Shown piece after piece: positions 18,013-27,566 of a stretch of DNA of 64,000 nt. The notes under the pieces were generated by a model, which had not been told where the DNA came from, did no database searches, and saw only the letters and a program-made list of their open reading frames with translations. This stretch comes from FEN-1297 sp963710735 (GTDB lineage: Bacteria; Bacteroidota; Ignavibacteria; Ignavibacteriales; Ignavibacteriaceae): positions 62,001 through 126,000 of the forward strand of contig CAVQBN010000008.1 in the NCBI GenBank assembly GCA_963710735.1, written 5' to 3'. The position numbers and the translations under genes were made by a program. Within the stretch, counting starts at the first letter, position 1. Each line of letters starts with the position of its first letter.

Positions 18013-19404
18013 TCATTTATAAAATTCTATGATTGCTTTAGCCAAACCGTCAATCGTATATTCATCCGGAATAATATTTACATGTACGCTTTTATTCTCT
18101 ATGGCAGTTTTGGTTGTAGGGCCGATAGCAGCAACATCATAATTATTAAAATATTTTACCGGATCAGAAACACTAATAATCTGAAGAAAATTTTCGAAAG
18201 TTGACGGGCTTGTAAAAATGAATAAATCTGGCTTATTATTTTTTAATATTTCTAAATTGTTTTTTATTTTTTCTTCTGAAGGAAGCGATACGTTATAAAC
18301 CGGCGCCGTTTTTAAGGTTGCTCCAAGTCTTTCAAGGCCAACAGGCAGTTCTTCTCTTCCAATTGCCGAGCGTGGAATAAAAATTATTTTTCCTTTAAGA
18401 TCGTAATTGGATAGCTCGTCAATTACGCCAGCTCCGCTGAATTTTTTAGGTATAATATGAACCGGAATTTTATTTTTTTCACACACGGCTGAAGTTTTGT
18501 TTCCCACGGCTACAATTTTAATTCGATTAAAATCAAAAACTATCCCAAGCTCTTCGCTTCTTTTTACAAACATTTTTACTGCATGAGCAGAGGTGAAAAT
18601 TATAAAATCAATTTTTGATTTACTTGTAACTGCGGTGTCAAACTCAACCCAGCTGTCCGGGGGAACAATATCCAGGGTTGGAAAAATAATTATATTGGCA
18701 CCGAGCTGTCTGAATACTTCCGAAGATTCTTTGGACTGTTCGACTGTCCTGGTAATAACAATTGTTTTACCGCTTAATGGAAACATATTATTCTCTTTAA
18801 ATCCTGAAAATAATCCATGAAGTACAAAATCAAATATTTTTTCACGGTCTTGCAGCATTTGAATTTGAGTATAATGGTTTTCAATACCCCTTTGAACTGC
18901 GCCGTATACACTGCCTAAAATTAAATCGACTGCAAATCCTTCATCAATATCTCTGAATAAATCTTCTGTTTTTCCGGACCTAATAATATCGGCCAGTATA
19001 TTTCTTAAATCTTTTTCTAAAGAAACAAGCTCTGCACAGAGTTCATGATCATTTTTAAGCGATTCTTTCTGGTACATTAAGAAGAAGCTTTGATACTTCA
19101 TCATGAACATATACAGATGAATAACAAATGAATGAAGTGAGTCAATGCTGCTCATTTCGCTTTGAATCTTTTCTTGAAGTGAAGAGGTTAATTTTTCCAT
19201 TCTAAGATTCATTATGGAAAAATAAAGTTCTTCCTTTGAAGTAAAATAATTGTAAACGGTACCCTTTGCAATAGAAGATAATTTTGCAACATCTTCCATC
19301 ATTACTTCGTGGTAGCTTTTTTGAGAGAATAAAACCGCAGCAGCTTCAATTATGTTTTTTCTCTTTTGATTTTTCTTATTTTCTTTTTTCGATTCAACGA
19401 GCAT
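18013..19404 (-). CDS. hemD: TetR-type regulator fused to uroporphyrinogen-III synthase
   Basis: A 463-residue two-domain protein. Residues about 1-205 are a TetR/AcrR regulator with the helix-turn-helix MMEDVAKLSSIAKGTVYNYF and a helical ligand domain. Residues about 207-463 are HemD, which closes hydroxymethylbilane to uroporphyrinogen III (SGKTIVITRT, FIIFTSAHAV, FIFTSPSTFENF, AAIGPTTKTAIE). HemD alone is normally about 250 residues, so the regulator is an extra fused domain. An internal ATG at residue 207 with a weak AAAGAGA upstream could also make HemD alone. It sits between hemC and hemE. A dyad fitting TetR operators lies at the operon head (22567-22584), suggesting autoregulation of heme synthesis. 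Confidence 0.9.
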   Translation of the reverse strand: MLVESKKENKKNQKRKNIIEAAAVLFSQKSYHEVMMEDVAKLSSIAKGTVYNYFTSKEELYFSIMNLRMEKLTSSLQEKIQSEMSSIDSLHSFVIHLYMFMMKYQSFFLMYQKESLKNDHELCAELVSLEKDLRNILADIIRSGKTEDLFRDIDEGFAVDLILGSVYGAVQRGIENHYTQIQMLQDREKIFDFVLHGLFSGFKENNMFPLSGKTIVITRTVEQSKESSEVFRQLGANIIIFPTLDIVPPDSWVEFDTAVTSKSKIDFIIFTSAHAVKMFVKRSEELGIVFDFNRIKIVAVGNKTSAVCEKNKIPVHIIPKKFSGAGVIDELSNYDLKGKIIFIPRSAIGREELPVGLERLGATLKTAPVYNVSLPSEEKIKNNLEILKNNKPDLFIFTSPSTFENFLQIISVSDPVKYFNNYDVAAIGPTTKTAIENKSVHVNIIPDEYTIDGLAKAIIEFYK

Positions 19405-19446
19405 AATTTATTAAATTACTTTCTTCAAGCCAGAATTATTAATAGG

Positions 19447-20406
19447 TCATTTCGATCTAGCTGTCTTATATATCTCATCTAAAATTTCTTTTGCACCGGC
19501 TTTTATAAGATCTTTAGCCAGCTTTTTGCCAAGTTGTTCCGGTTTTTCTTTACTGCCTCGCAATTTTTCTCTAAAAGTTAAAGTCCCGTCAATTGAACCG
19601 ACAAGAGCATCAAGATAAAGTCCATTTGATTTTACTTCTGCAAAAGCTCCAATTGGGACCTGGCAACCGCCTTCGAGTGTTCTTAACAAAGCTCTTTCTG
19701 CCAATACAGATATATAAGTCTCTTCATGATGAATTGATTTCAAAATATCGTCAACAAAAATATTTTCTTCATTAATTTCTATTCCGAGAGCGCCTTGTCC
19801 TACAGCAGGCAAAATTTCATCTGCGCTTATAATGGAGGAAATATGTTTTTTTAATTTTAATCTTTCAACTCCGGCGCGGGCAAGTATAATACCGTCCCAT
19901 TTTGAATTTAGAAATTTTTTAATTCTTGTAGGAACGTTACCACGGAGTTCTTCAATTTTAAGGTCAGGCCGCAAATGTAAAATCTGAGATCTTCTTCGCA
20001 GCGAGCCGGTAGCAATGATTGCATTTTCATGTAAAGATTGAAGAGTTACTCCTTTCTTTCTCGAAATCAAAACGTCTTCAACGGGATGACGTTTAGTTAC
20101 TGCGGATAATTTTAATCCTTCCGGTATTTGAGTTTGCAGATCTTTTAAGCTGTGAACTGCCAAATCGATTTCTTTATTAAGAAGTGCGACTTCAAGTTCT
20201 TTCGTAAATAAACTTCTGTCGCCAATCTTTGATAAGGCAACATCAAGAATTTTATCGCCTGTGGTTTTAATAATCTTAATTTCAACTTTAAGATTTTTAT
20301 TATTTTTCTGTAATTCAGATTTAATAAAATTTGATTGCCATAAAGCAAGATCGCTGCCGCGGGAACCTATTATTATTTTATTTTTCAAACTATTCTTCCC
20401 TATCAT
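19447..20406 (-). CDS. hemC: Porphobilinogen deaminase (hydroxymethylbilane synthase)
   Basis: HemC polymerises four porphobilinogens to hydroxymethylbilane. It begins with IIIGSRGSDLALWQSNF, has the LREVP-region counterpart LRGNVPTRIKKF, and the cofactor cysteine in RTLEGGCQVPIGAF. I use the ATG at 20406 rather than a TTG at 20418. The gene overlaps the end of hemA by 17 bases, so translation is probably coupled. The C-terminal domain is a little longer than in E. coli. Confidence 0.93.
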   Translation of the reverse strand: MIGKNSLKNKIIIGSRGSDLALWQSNFIKSELQKNNKNLKVEIKIIKTTGDKILDVALSKIGDRSLFTKELEVALLNKEIDLAVHSLKDLQTQIPEGLKLSAVTKRHPVEDVLISRKKGVTLQSLHENAIIATGSLRRRSQILHLRPDLKIEELRGNVPTRIKKFLNSKWDGIILARAGVERLKLKKHISSIISADEILPAVGQGALGIEINEENIFVDDILKSIHHEETYISVLAERALLRTLEGGCQVPIGAFAEVKSNGLYLDALVGSIDGTLTFREKLRGSKEKPEQLGKKLAKDLIKAGAKEILDEIYKTARSK

Positions 20407-21670
20407 TATTTTTATCAATTCCGAACAACTCTTTGATTATGCTGATTTTCATTGCAGCATCGCCGGAATTAATATCTGATTCTGTATATTTTTTTAATTC
20501 AACTGTCGGGTGATGTAAAATTTTATTAATGATTCTTTTTGTAACTATTTCCAGTTTTTCCTGATCATCGGCTGAAAATCTATTTTTATTTTTATCTACT
20601 TCTTCACTTCTAATAGATTCAAAGAAATCCCTTAGGTTTTTAATTGTTGGAGCTGCTTCAAGTGAGTTGTACCAGCTTAGAAAAGAAGCGGCTTCTTCAT
20701 TTATTATGCTTTCTACCTTGGGTATTTCTTCTTTTCTTTTAACTAAATTCTGTTGTACAATAATATTAAGCGAATCTATGTCGTTATAAAAAACATAATC
20801 TATACTTTTTGCTTCAGGATCGATATCGCGAGGAATTGCAATATCCATAAGTACACAAGGATTATAATTCCTTTTTTTCATTGAAGACTTAATATCTTCT
20901 TTGGTGAGAATCAGCGTGTCGGCACTCGTAGCGCTAAGTACAATATCGTATTCATGAAGAAAATCTTTAAAATGATTAAAAGGAATTATTTTAGCATTTA
21001 AACTTTCTGCAAGTTTTTCGGCACGCTCAATAGTTCTATTGGTTATCGCAAGCCTTCCGATCCCGCGCTCTTTAAGATGCTTTGCTGCAATTTCACCAGT
21101 TTCACCTGCGCCAATTACAAGTGCAGACTTCTTGCTTAAGTTTGAATAAATTTTTTCAATTAATTGAACCGCAGCGTAACTTACGGTAACAGCTCCTTCG
21201 CTGATCCGAGTTTCCGTAATTGCCCTCTTGCCTGCTTTTACTGTTGAGTCGAAAATTCTTTTCATCAAAAAACCGACAAACTTACTTTCTTCAGCAACTT
21301 GAAAGGAATCTTTAACTTGCTTAAATATTTGGTTGTCACCGATGAGCAGGGAGTCGATGCCGGTTGCTACACTGAATAGATGTTTGATTGCGTCGTCGGA
21401 ATGATAATATTGAAAATGTTCCGGTTTTAATTCGGAAACAGGTTTTAAATTTAATAATGAATTTTGTAAATCCTGATGTGTTAAATTTGAATTATTTGGT
21501 AAACCATAAAGTTCAGTCCGGTTGCAAGTAGAAATAACAACACCCTCGTTTAAATAGGTTCCTTTTATCTTCTGAATAAAATTCCGGATTTCATCATCGT
21601 TTAAATGAAGCGCTTCTCTTAATTCAACGGGAGCCGTTCTATGATTTATTGAAACAGCAAATAAATTCAT
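20390..21670 (-). CDS. hemA: Glutamyl-tRNA reductase
   Basis: HemA reduces glutamyl-tRNA(Glu) to glutamate-1-semialdehyde, the first committed step of C5 heme synthesis. The 426-residue protein has the catalytic cysteine in VISTCNRTELYGL, the NADPH-binding GAGETGEIAAKHL and a C-terminal dimerisation helix. It begins 6 bases after the ccsA-like gene and overlaps hemC. The hemL partner is not in the window. Confidence 0.95.
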   Translation of the reverse strand: MNLFAVSINHRTAPVELREALHLNDDEIRNFIQKIKGTYLNEGVVISTCNRTELYGLPNNSNLTHQDLQNSLLNLKPVSELKPEHFQYYHSDDAIKHLFSVATGIDSLLIGDNQIFKQVKDSFQVAEESKFVGFLMKRIFDSTVKAGKRAITETRISEGAVTVSYAAVQLIEKIYSNLSKKSALVIGAGETGEIAAKHLKERGIGRLAITNRTIERAEKLAESLNAKIIPFNHFKDFLHEYDIVLSATSADTLILTKEDIKSSMKKRNYNPCVLMDIAIPRDIDPEAKSIDYVFYNDIDSLNIIVQQNLVKRKEEIPKVESIINEEAASFLSWYNSLEAAPTIKNLRDFFESIRSEEVDKNKNRFSADDQEKLEIVTKRIINKILHHPTVELKKYTESDINSGDAAMKISIIKELFGIDKNNDREE

Positions 21671-21676
21671 AATATC

Positions 21677-22501
21677 TCAATAGAATGAATGAAAACTTTT
21701 TGCTAAAAAGTTTGTTAATATTGTTGACATAATTGCAATTAAAAATCCGATTATTGAAAGTACCACAACTTTTTTACCCTGCCATTTACCGAATATTTTG
21801 CTTGATATTCCGACACCATATAAAATCCAAACCAAAAAAGTTCCAATTAATTTCGGATCAGCATAGGAAAATTTTGGAAATGCTTTTGGAAGCCAGATTA
21901 TACCGATAATTATTGTCCAGGTTAAAAAAGTAAATCCGATTACTGATGAATAAAAACTTAACTTCTCAAGAATATCAAGGCTTGGCAGCCGGTCAAATAT
22001 TAACCCGAACTTATTCAGCTTGATATCTTTATAAAGAATTAAATATAATAATCCGTAAACTGCGGAAATTGTAATTGCCGAATAGCCGATTAATGCAGTA
22101 AGTACATGAATTCCCAGTAAATGGCTTCTTAAGACTTCCTTTACCTGCACAAGGTCTTGAATATAAAATGTTGAAATAGTTTGAAAGATTATGGAGATAA
22201 TTATAATGAACGGCCCGGTTCCTCTAATATCTGTAACCAGTTCCAGAATGAAATATGTAAAGCTGATAGCGAAGGCCAGAACTGTAAAGATTTCAAAGAC
22301 ATTAGTAATCGGCGGATGATCAAAATTAATGGTTCTTAATAGAAGATAAAACAAATGAAAAATTATTGTTAAAAACAAAAACAATCTCTTGGAATTTGCA
22401 AATCTTTTTCCCCCCTTCATAAAATCATATGAATAGAATACGAACGTAATTATATAAAGAAAGGGAAGCAGAATATTCGAGAAATCTATTATGTCTTTCA
22501 T
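21677..22501 (-). CDS. CcsA/HemX-type cytochrome c assembly membrane protein
   Basis: A 274-residue protein with about eight hydrophobic segments. The family region GIHVLTALIGYSAITISAVYG carries the conserved His, and the late segments contain the Trp-rich TWTIIIGIIWLP. Homologues either deliver heme for cytochrome c maturation (CcsA) or, when linked to hemA, are called HemX and tune HemA levels. As the first gene of the hem operon directly before hemA, HemX is the better guess. Its promoter lies 30-60 bases upstream. Confidence 0.85.
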   Translation of the reverse strand: MKDIIDFSNILLPFLYIITFVFYSYDFMKGGKRFANSKRLFLFLTIIFHLFYLLLRTINFDHPPITNVFEIFTVLAFAISFTYFILELVTDIRGTGPFIIIISIIFQTISTFYIQDLVQVKEVLRSHLLGIHVLTALIGYSAITISAVYGLLYLILYKDIKLNKFGLIFDRLPSLDILEKLSFYSSVIGFTFLTWTIIIGIIWLPKAFPKFSYADPKLIGTFLVWILYGVGISSKIFGKWQGKKVVVLSIIGFLIAIMSTILTNFLAKSFHSFY

Positions 22502-22527
22502 AAAGAACCTTTAATGACTAATAGGTA

Positions 22528-22584
22528 CAAAAATATGTAATTCATATTAATAAATCAACAGAATAATGACCTACCAGTCAGTCA
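22528..22584 (-). promoter_or_regulatory. Heme operon promoter and TetR-like operator
   Basis: On the minus strand TTG (22558-22556) and TATTTTTG (22535-22528) are 20 bases apart, matching the Bacteroidota promoter form. Eight bases further upstream, 22567-22584 holds a dyad with the pattern TGACnnACnnGTnnGTCA, perfectly symmetric at the listed positions and close to the AcrR/TetR-type TGACTGACTGGTCAGTCA style. The operon itself encodes a TetR domain fused to HemD, the likely binder. The leader would be about 20 bases. Confidence 0.6.
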
Positions 22585-22642
22585 ATGTTTTGTTGGATAA
22601 TTGTGTTATTTAATTAAGATCCACTCTCACTATGTGTGTTAA

Positions 22643-23950
22643 CTAAGAAATTGTCTTTTTAATTAATTTCATTTTTTTTACCGGCTCTTTACTGAATGTG
22701 AAGACTTCTGGAAACCAGTTTTTAACAAAATTCATTTTATTTGCTGAACTCGAATGAAGTTCGGCAATAATGCTGCCTTTTTTAACGAAATCACCAATTT
22801 TAAAATTTATTATAATTCCGGCTTTGGGATCAATTTTATCTTCTTTTGTCTTTCGTCCTGCACCGAGTTCTAAACCTGCAATTCCAATCCGATAATTATC
22901 TGTTTCTTTTAAATAGCCGTCTTTTTTTGCTGTTATCTTTTCAACGGATTTTGCTTTAGGATATTTTTCCGGGTTCTCAATTAGTTTTATATCGCCGCCT
23001 TGAAGTTTTACAATCTCAATAAATTTATCAAATGCTTTTCCGTTTTTAATTAATTCTTTTGAAATCTCTATTCCTTCATTTATTGAAGATGCTTTTTTAC
23101 CGAGGTATATCATAGCTCCGGAAAGGGTAGTACTTAATATTGTTAAATCACTCTCTTTAAATTCATTTTGAAGTACTTTAATTGATTCATAAACTTCCAG
23201 CCAGTTTCCTATGTAATATCCGAGTGGCTGGTTCATATCTGTTATAAACGCAATAACTTTTTTGTTAAACGATTTTGCGGTGTTTATTAATGATGAAGCT
23301 AATTCTTCGGCATCTTTTTGAGTTTTCATAAAAGCGCCGTTGCCGGTCTTTACATCAAGCACTAATCCGTCGATTCCTTCTGCTAATTTTTTGCTCATAA
23401 TGCTTGCAGTAATTAATGGAATTGATTCGACGGTAGCCGTTACATCTCTTAAGGAATAAATCAGCTTATCTGCAGGTGCGATGTCTTTGGTTTGGCCGAT
23501 TAAAACAGCACCGCATTTTTTAATTACTTTTTTATATTCATTTAAATTTAAATCTGTTCTGAATCCGGGAATGGATTCAAGCTTATCAAGAGTTCCACCC
23601 GAATGACCGAGCCCTCTTCCGGATATCATTGGAACTTTTATGCCTGCAGCAGCGGCAATGGGTGCAAGAATCAAAGAAGTTTTATCTCCAACACCGCCGG
23701 TCGAATGCTTGTCTATTTTTGTCCCAGAAATTGATTTCAGATCAATTACTTTCCCGCTGTAAAGCATTGCTTTTGTAAGATGAGAAGTTTCAGTCTTTGA
23801 CATGCCCTTAAGAAAGGCGGCCATTAAAAACGCGGAAAATTGGTAATCCGGAATTTTATTTTTTGTATATGAAGAAATTAAAAAGTTGATTTCTTCACCG
23901 GTAAGTTCATTTCCGTTTCGTTTTTTTCTGATGATTTCAATAGTATTCAT
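22643..23950 (-). CDS. deoA: Thymidine / pyrimidine-nucleoside phosphorylase
   Basis: A 435-residue glycosyltransferase of nucleoside salvage that splits thymidine or uridine with phosphate. It carries KHSTGGVGDKTSLILAPI for phosphate binding and the family signature SGRGLGHSGGTLDKLES, and the C-terminal barrel-hybrid-like domain with AGLELGAGRKTKEDKID. Length fits the bacterial family. It ends 140 bases before the heme operon start on the same strand, but the heme operon has its own promoter. Confidence 0.92.
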   Translation of the reverse strand: MNTIEIIRKKRNGNELTGEEINFLISSYTKNKIPDYQFSAFLMAAFLKGMSKTETSHLTKAMLYSGKVIDLKSISGTKIDKHSTGGVGDKTSLILAPIAAAAGIKVPMISGRGLGHSGGTLDKLESIPGFRTDLNLNEYKKVIKKCGAVLIGQTKDIAPADKLIYSLRDVTATVESIPLITASIMSKKLAEGIDGLVLDVKTGNGAFMKTQKDAEELASSLINTAKSFNKKVIAFITDMNQPLGYYIGNWLEVYESIKVLQNEFKESDLTILSTTLSGAMIYLGKKASSINEGIEISKELIKNGKAFDKFIEIVKLQGGDIKLIENPEKYPKAKSVEKITAKKDGYLKETDNYRIGIAGLELGAGRKTKEDKIDPKAGIIINFKIGDFVKKGSIIAELHSSSANKMNFVKNWFPEVFTFSKEPVKKMKLIKKTIS

Positions 23951-24108
23951 ATTTCAATATACTTTTCTTTATTTAGAATATTCAAAAATAATTATAAATT
24001 TAATTTGTTTTTAAAGTAAATGAAAGTTTGGCAAATATTAATGGTATTAAATATATATCAATCCAAAGTTTATCTCTTATTAAATTTTTCTCTTATTTTG
24101 TTATATTT

Positions 24109-24132
24109 GATACCAGCTTTCGTGGGTATGAC
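24109..24132. repeat. Half copy of the REP-like element
   Basis: GATACCAGCTTTCGTGGG followed by TATGAC matches the right arm of the 2884-2960 element at 20 of 24 positions. The rest of the 395-base gap between deoA and aspS holds only the aspS promoter and AT-rich sequence. Confidence 0.5.
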
Positions 24133-24271
24133 ATGTGCCGTTCATAGTTTTTAGTAGCTTCAGTTCTTAAAGCAAATCTGAATAATTATGTAAAAATTTT
24201 TCCGGTTTTTATACAATTATAAAAATAAATGTTTTTGGATGAATGAATATTCTATTTCAAGTATCAAATCA

Positions 24272-24303
24272 TTTGTTTACCCTATGTTTATTGATTATTT
24301 TTG
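24272..24303 (+). promoter_or_regulatory. aspS promoter, Bacteroidota type
   Basis: TTTG (24272-24275), 20 bases, then TATTTTTG (24296-24303) is an exact fit to TTTG-N19-21-TANNTTTG. The predicted start lies about 36 bases before the aspS ATG. Confidence 0.65.
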
Positions 24304-24345
24304 CCTCTTACTTATATCTATTTATATGGAGAATAATTAGCCAAA

Positions 24346-26124
24346 ATGAATTTTAAGACCAGGACACATACTTGCGGGGATTTGAGAGAAAAAAATATTG
24401 ATGAAAATGTAGTGCTAAATGGATGGGTAGATACTCGACGCGATTTAGGCGGTTTAATTTTTATTGATCTACGGGACCGTTACGGAATTACTCAAGTCGT
24501 ATTTGAACCTAACTTTGATAAAGAAGCTCACGAATTAGCTAGCAATCTTAGAAGTGAATTTGTTATTTCGATTGAAGGGAAAGTAAGAAAGCGACCGGAA
24601 GGTACAGAGAATCCTTCCTTATCAACCGGACAGATTGATGTAATGGTTAATAAACTAATCATTTTAAATGAAGCTAAAACTCCCCCCTTCCCTGTAAAAG
24701 ATGATGTTGATACAAGTGAAGATGTAAGATTAAAATATAGATATCTGGATTTAAGAAGGCCTTCAATACAAAAAAATATTTTGATGCGCCATAAAATGTA
24801 TCAGGTTGCAAGAAAATATTTTGATGAAAATAATTTTGTTGAAGTTGAAACTCCCGTATTAATGAAAAGTACTCCGGAAGGTGCGCGGGATTATCTTGTT
24901 CCAAGCAGACTTCATAAAGGTAAATTTTATGCTTTGCCGCAATCTCCTCAGCAATACAAGCAATTATTAATGGTATCCGGTCTAGATAGGTATTTTCAAA
25001 TTGTAAAATGCTTTAGAGATGAAGATCTTCGTGCAGACAGGCAGCCGGAGTTTACACAAATAGATGTTGAGATGTCCTTCATCGATCAAGAAAATATTTT
25101 TGAAATGGTCGAAGGATTAATGAAAGTCCTTTATAAGGAAATTTGGAATCGCGAATTAAAATTACCCATTCCAAAAATAACATTTGATGAAGCTCTTGAA
25201 AAATATGGAAGTGATAAACCGGATTTAAGATTTGATCTTGAGATGATTACATTAAATCATATTTTTGAAAACACATCATTTAAAGTTTTCCAAGATCATA
25301 TAAAAAATAAAGGAATAATTACCGGGCTATTGGCACCGGGCTGCGGAGAGTATACTAGAAATCAACTTGATGTAATAACTGATTTTGTAAAAAAACTTGG
25401 AGCCGGCGGACTTATCTGGATGCGTGTTAAAGAGTCCGCTTCCGGCGTAGAACTTGAAGCTCCAGTCGCAAAATTTTTGACCGATGAAGAAAAGAAAAAT
25501 TTAACAGAAGCACTTAATGCAAAGCCAGGAGATTTAATTTTCATCTTAACCGGTCCAAGATTAAGAACTCTTTCTATTATGGGCTCGTTAAGAATGGAAA
25601 TGGCTAGAAGACTGAACTTAATTAAGCCTGATGCAGAACCAAAATTATTATGGGTAACTGATTTTCCATTGTTTGAGTGGGATGAACAAACACACCGTTA
25701 TTATGCAATGCATCATCCTTTTACTTCACCAAGATTAGAAGATGTTGAATTTATGGAATCGGATCCGGCAAGAGTAAGAGCCCGGGCATACGATTTAGTG
25801 TTAAACGGAAGTGAGATTGCCGGAGGAAGTATAAGAATTCACAATGCCGATCTGCAGTCTAAAATGTTTAAAGCCCTCGGTATCACAGATGAAGAAGCGG
25901 AGTACAAATTCGGTTTCTTAATGAATGCATTTAAATACGGCGCACCGCCTCATGGAGGTATCGCTTTCGGTTTCGATAGAATGGCAATGATATTTGCGGG
26001 TGAAAATTCTATCCGGGAGGTAATTGCATTTCCCAAAACAGCAAGTGCTATATCGCTTATGGATGATGCACCGTCATTAGTAAGTGATGAGCAATTGAAA
26101 GAACTGCATATTAAAGTAAGGTAG
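24346..26124 (+). CDS. aspS: Aspartyl-tRNA synthetase
   Basis: A 592-residue class II aminoacyl-tRNA synthetase that charges tRNA-Asp. The N-terminal OB-fold anticodon domain (NGWVDTRRDLGGLIFIDLRD) is followed by the class II catalytic domain with FVEVETPVLMKSTPEGARD (motif 1), CFRDEDLRADRQPEFTQ (motif 2), the bacterial GAD insertion, and GIAFGFDRMAMI (motif 3). Length is that of bacterial-type AspRS. It has its own promoter and a shared convergent terminator downstream. Confidence 0.96.
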   Translation: MNFKTRTHTCGDLREKNIDENVVLNGWVDTRRDLGGLIFIDLRDRYGITQVVFEPNFDKEAHELASNLRSEFVISIEGKVRKRPEGTENPSLSTGQIDVMVNKLIILNEAKTPPFPVKDDVDTSEDVRLKYRYLDLRRPSIQKNILMRHKMYQVARKYFDENNFVEVETPVLMKSTPEGARDYLVPSRLHKGKFYALPQSPQQYKQLLMVSGLDRYFQIVKCFRDEDLRADRQPEFTQIDVEMSFIDQENIFEMVEGLMKVLYKEIWNRELKLPIPKITFDEALEKYGSDKPDLRFDLEMITLNHIFENTSFKVFQDHIKNKGIITGLLAPGCGEYTRNQLDVITDFVKKLGAGGLIWMRVKESASGVELEAPVAKFLTDEEKKNLTEALNAKPGDLIFILTGPRLRTLSIMGSLRMEMARRLNLIKPDAEPKLLWVTDFPLFEWDEQTHRYYAMHHPFTSPRLEDVEFMESDPARVRARAYDLVLNGSEIAGGSIRIHNADLQSKMFKALGITDEEAEYKFGFLMNAFKYGAPPHGGIAFGFDRMAMIFAGENSIREVIAFPKTASAISLMDDAPSLVSDEQLKELHIKVR

Positions 26125-26204
26125 TAGCTTTACTAATTGGATAAAATAATTTCAATTAAAAGAGAAGATTGCTATATTTTTTCTATAAAACGGATAAAAA
26201 AATA

Positions 26205-26256
26205 GGGCAGCTAATTTCTTAGGGTTATTAAACCTATTATTAGAAAGTTACTGCCC
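26205..26256. terminator. Bidirectional hairpin between convergent genes
   Basis: A long imperfect hairpin with GGGCAG/CTGCCC ends and an AT-rich inner stem lies between aspS and the convergent surface-protein gene, with A/T-rich flanks on both sides. It probably terminates both transcripts. Confidence 0.6.
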
Positions 26257-26292
26257 ATTCAGCCAAACCCAGTTAATCTTTTTAATCAGAGT

Positions 26293-27558
26293 TTATTCAT
26301 ACCAGGAAACAATTTCAAAAATACCTGTATTCGGATAACTGGGAGGAGAGCTATACATTAAACGATTGTCATAATAATAACGTTTATTATAACCGGTAGC
26401 AATATTACCGCCATAGCTGAAGGTTCCCACAGCCCGTCTTTCATGCTGGGTTATTCCACCAAGTAAATTTATTGTACCCCTTGGGCTTCCACTTGAATAA
26501 TTCTGCGCACCGAAACCACCGGTTTGACAAAAAATAGCCGCATCTATATTTATATCATGCTGGTTTGCAGAATTATCTGTAATCCACACATTGTTATTTG
26601 CAACGATGCCAAGTAAATCTGTGGAGTGAGGGTCAGTCTTAGGATTGGTATTATAAGTGACATCACCATCAAGATAAACATCGCCCTTGCCGCTGCTGCC
26701 TGAAACACCTACGGTATACTGGCCTTTTACAACCCCCGAAACTCTTAAGACCGCATTATCTGCAAAAATTACACCGTTTGGCGCAAAAGTGGATGCCAAA
26801 ACTGTTTGTGTAATTCTTACGGTAGTTGTTACATATCTCCATCCAACCCTGGTAGTAGTATTTGTTGAGGTTGTATACCTAATGCTGTCCCCCATAAAAC
26901 TTAAAGAAACAGTATCATTACCCGTAAACGTATGTCCATCAGAATTAGCAGCCGTTTCTAAAGCACTAATAGAAGTTGAAGGAATAGGAAGATCCACACC
27001 TTGCTGGTAACCGCCGTTAAGAATAGGAGAGTCAACTCTTTTATTAGAATAATATTGAATTCCTTTTTTTGTAGAAACTTTACCATTGAATACAGGATGG
27101 CCCGCAACTCTTAAATAATCCTGAGTATGGAATGGCCCCCAAACAGTATCGCCGTTAGTCCACCATATACCGGAAGGTTCAATCTCAGAGTAATAAGCAA
27201 ATTTTGAAAATGCACTGGGCTGTAAGGTAATCTGTACCCTTGAGGTGTCACCCTGGAAAACGCCAACTGAATTGATTCTTCTAATATTTTTAAATGCATC
27301 TAATATCTGGACATTAACATTTATAGTACCGCCGTCAAAACTAATATTATTTAAACCTGCAGTCCAGGTCGGGTCAATAAAAACTTCATTAGCAGCCATA
27401 TTAGCGCCGCTAACTGCAATATTATGAGAGACAGTGTTTGTAAAATATTCGCTGGAGTTAGCAACACCTTCTGTTGAGATTCGGCCGAAATTTTGCCCTA
27501 ATACTAAGAATATTAAACTGAATCCCATAACCAAATATAAAATTGCTTTACCACCCAT
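26293..27558 (-). CDS. Pilus-locus surface protein with N-terminal anchor
   Basis: A 421-residue protein that starts with a hydrophobic segment (residues 4-20, AILYLVMGFSLIFLVLG) directly after a short polar leader, then a long Asn/Thr/Ser-rich beta-type region with repeats such as KGDVYLDGDVTYN. It resembles DUF4900-type proteins or PilX/PilY-like minor components of type IV pili in this phylum, but I cannot assign it firmly. It is the third gene of a minus-strand set, 8 bases after a pilin-like gene, divergent from the main pilus operon. Confidence 0.7.
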   Translation of the reverse strand: MGGKAILYLVMGFSLIFLVLGQNFGRISTEGVANSSEYFTNTVSHNIAVSGANMAANEVFIDPTWTAGLNNISFDGGTINVNVQILDAFKNIRRINSVGVFQGDTSRVQITLQPSAFSKFAYYSEIEPSGIWWTNGDTVWGPFHTQDYLRVAGHPVFNGKVSTKKGIQYYSNKRVDSPILNGGYQQGVDLPIPSTSISALETAANSDGHTFTGNDTVSLSFMGDSIRYTTSTNTTTRVGWRYVTTTVRITQTVLASTFAPNGVIFADNAVLRVSGVVKGQYTVGVSGSSGKGDVYLDGDVTYNTNPKTDPHSTDLLGIVANNNVWITDNSANQHDINIDAAIFCQTGGFGAQNYSSGSPRGTINLLGGITQHERRAVGTFSYGGNIATGYNKRYYYDNRLMYSSPPSYPNTGIFEIVSWYE

Positions 27559-27566
27559 AAAATCTC

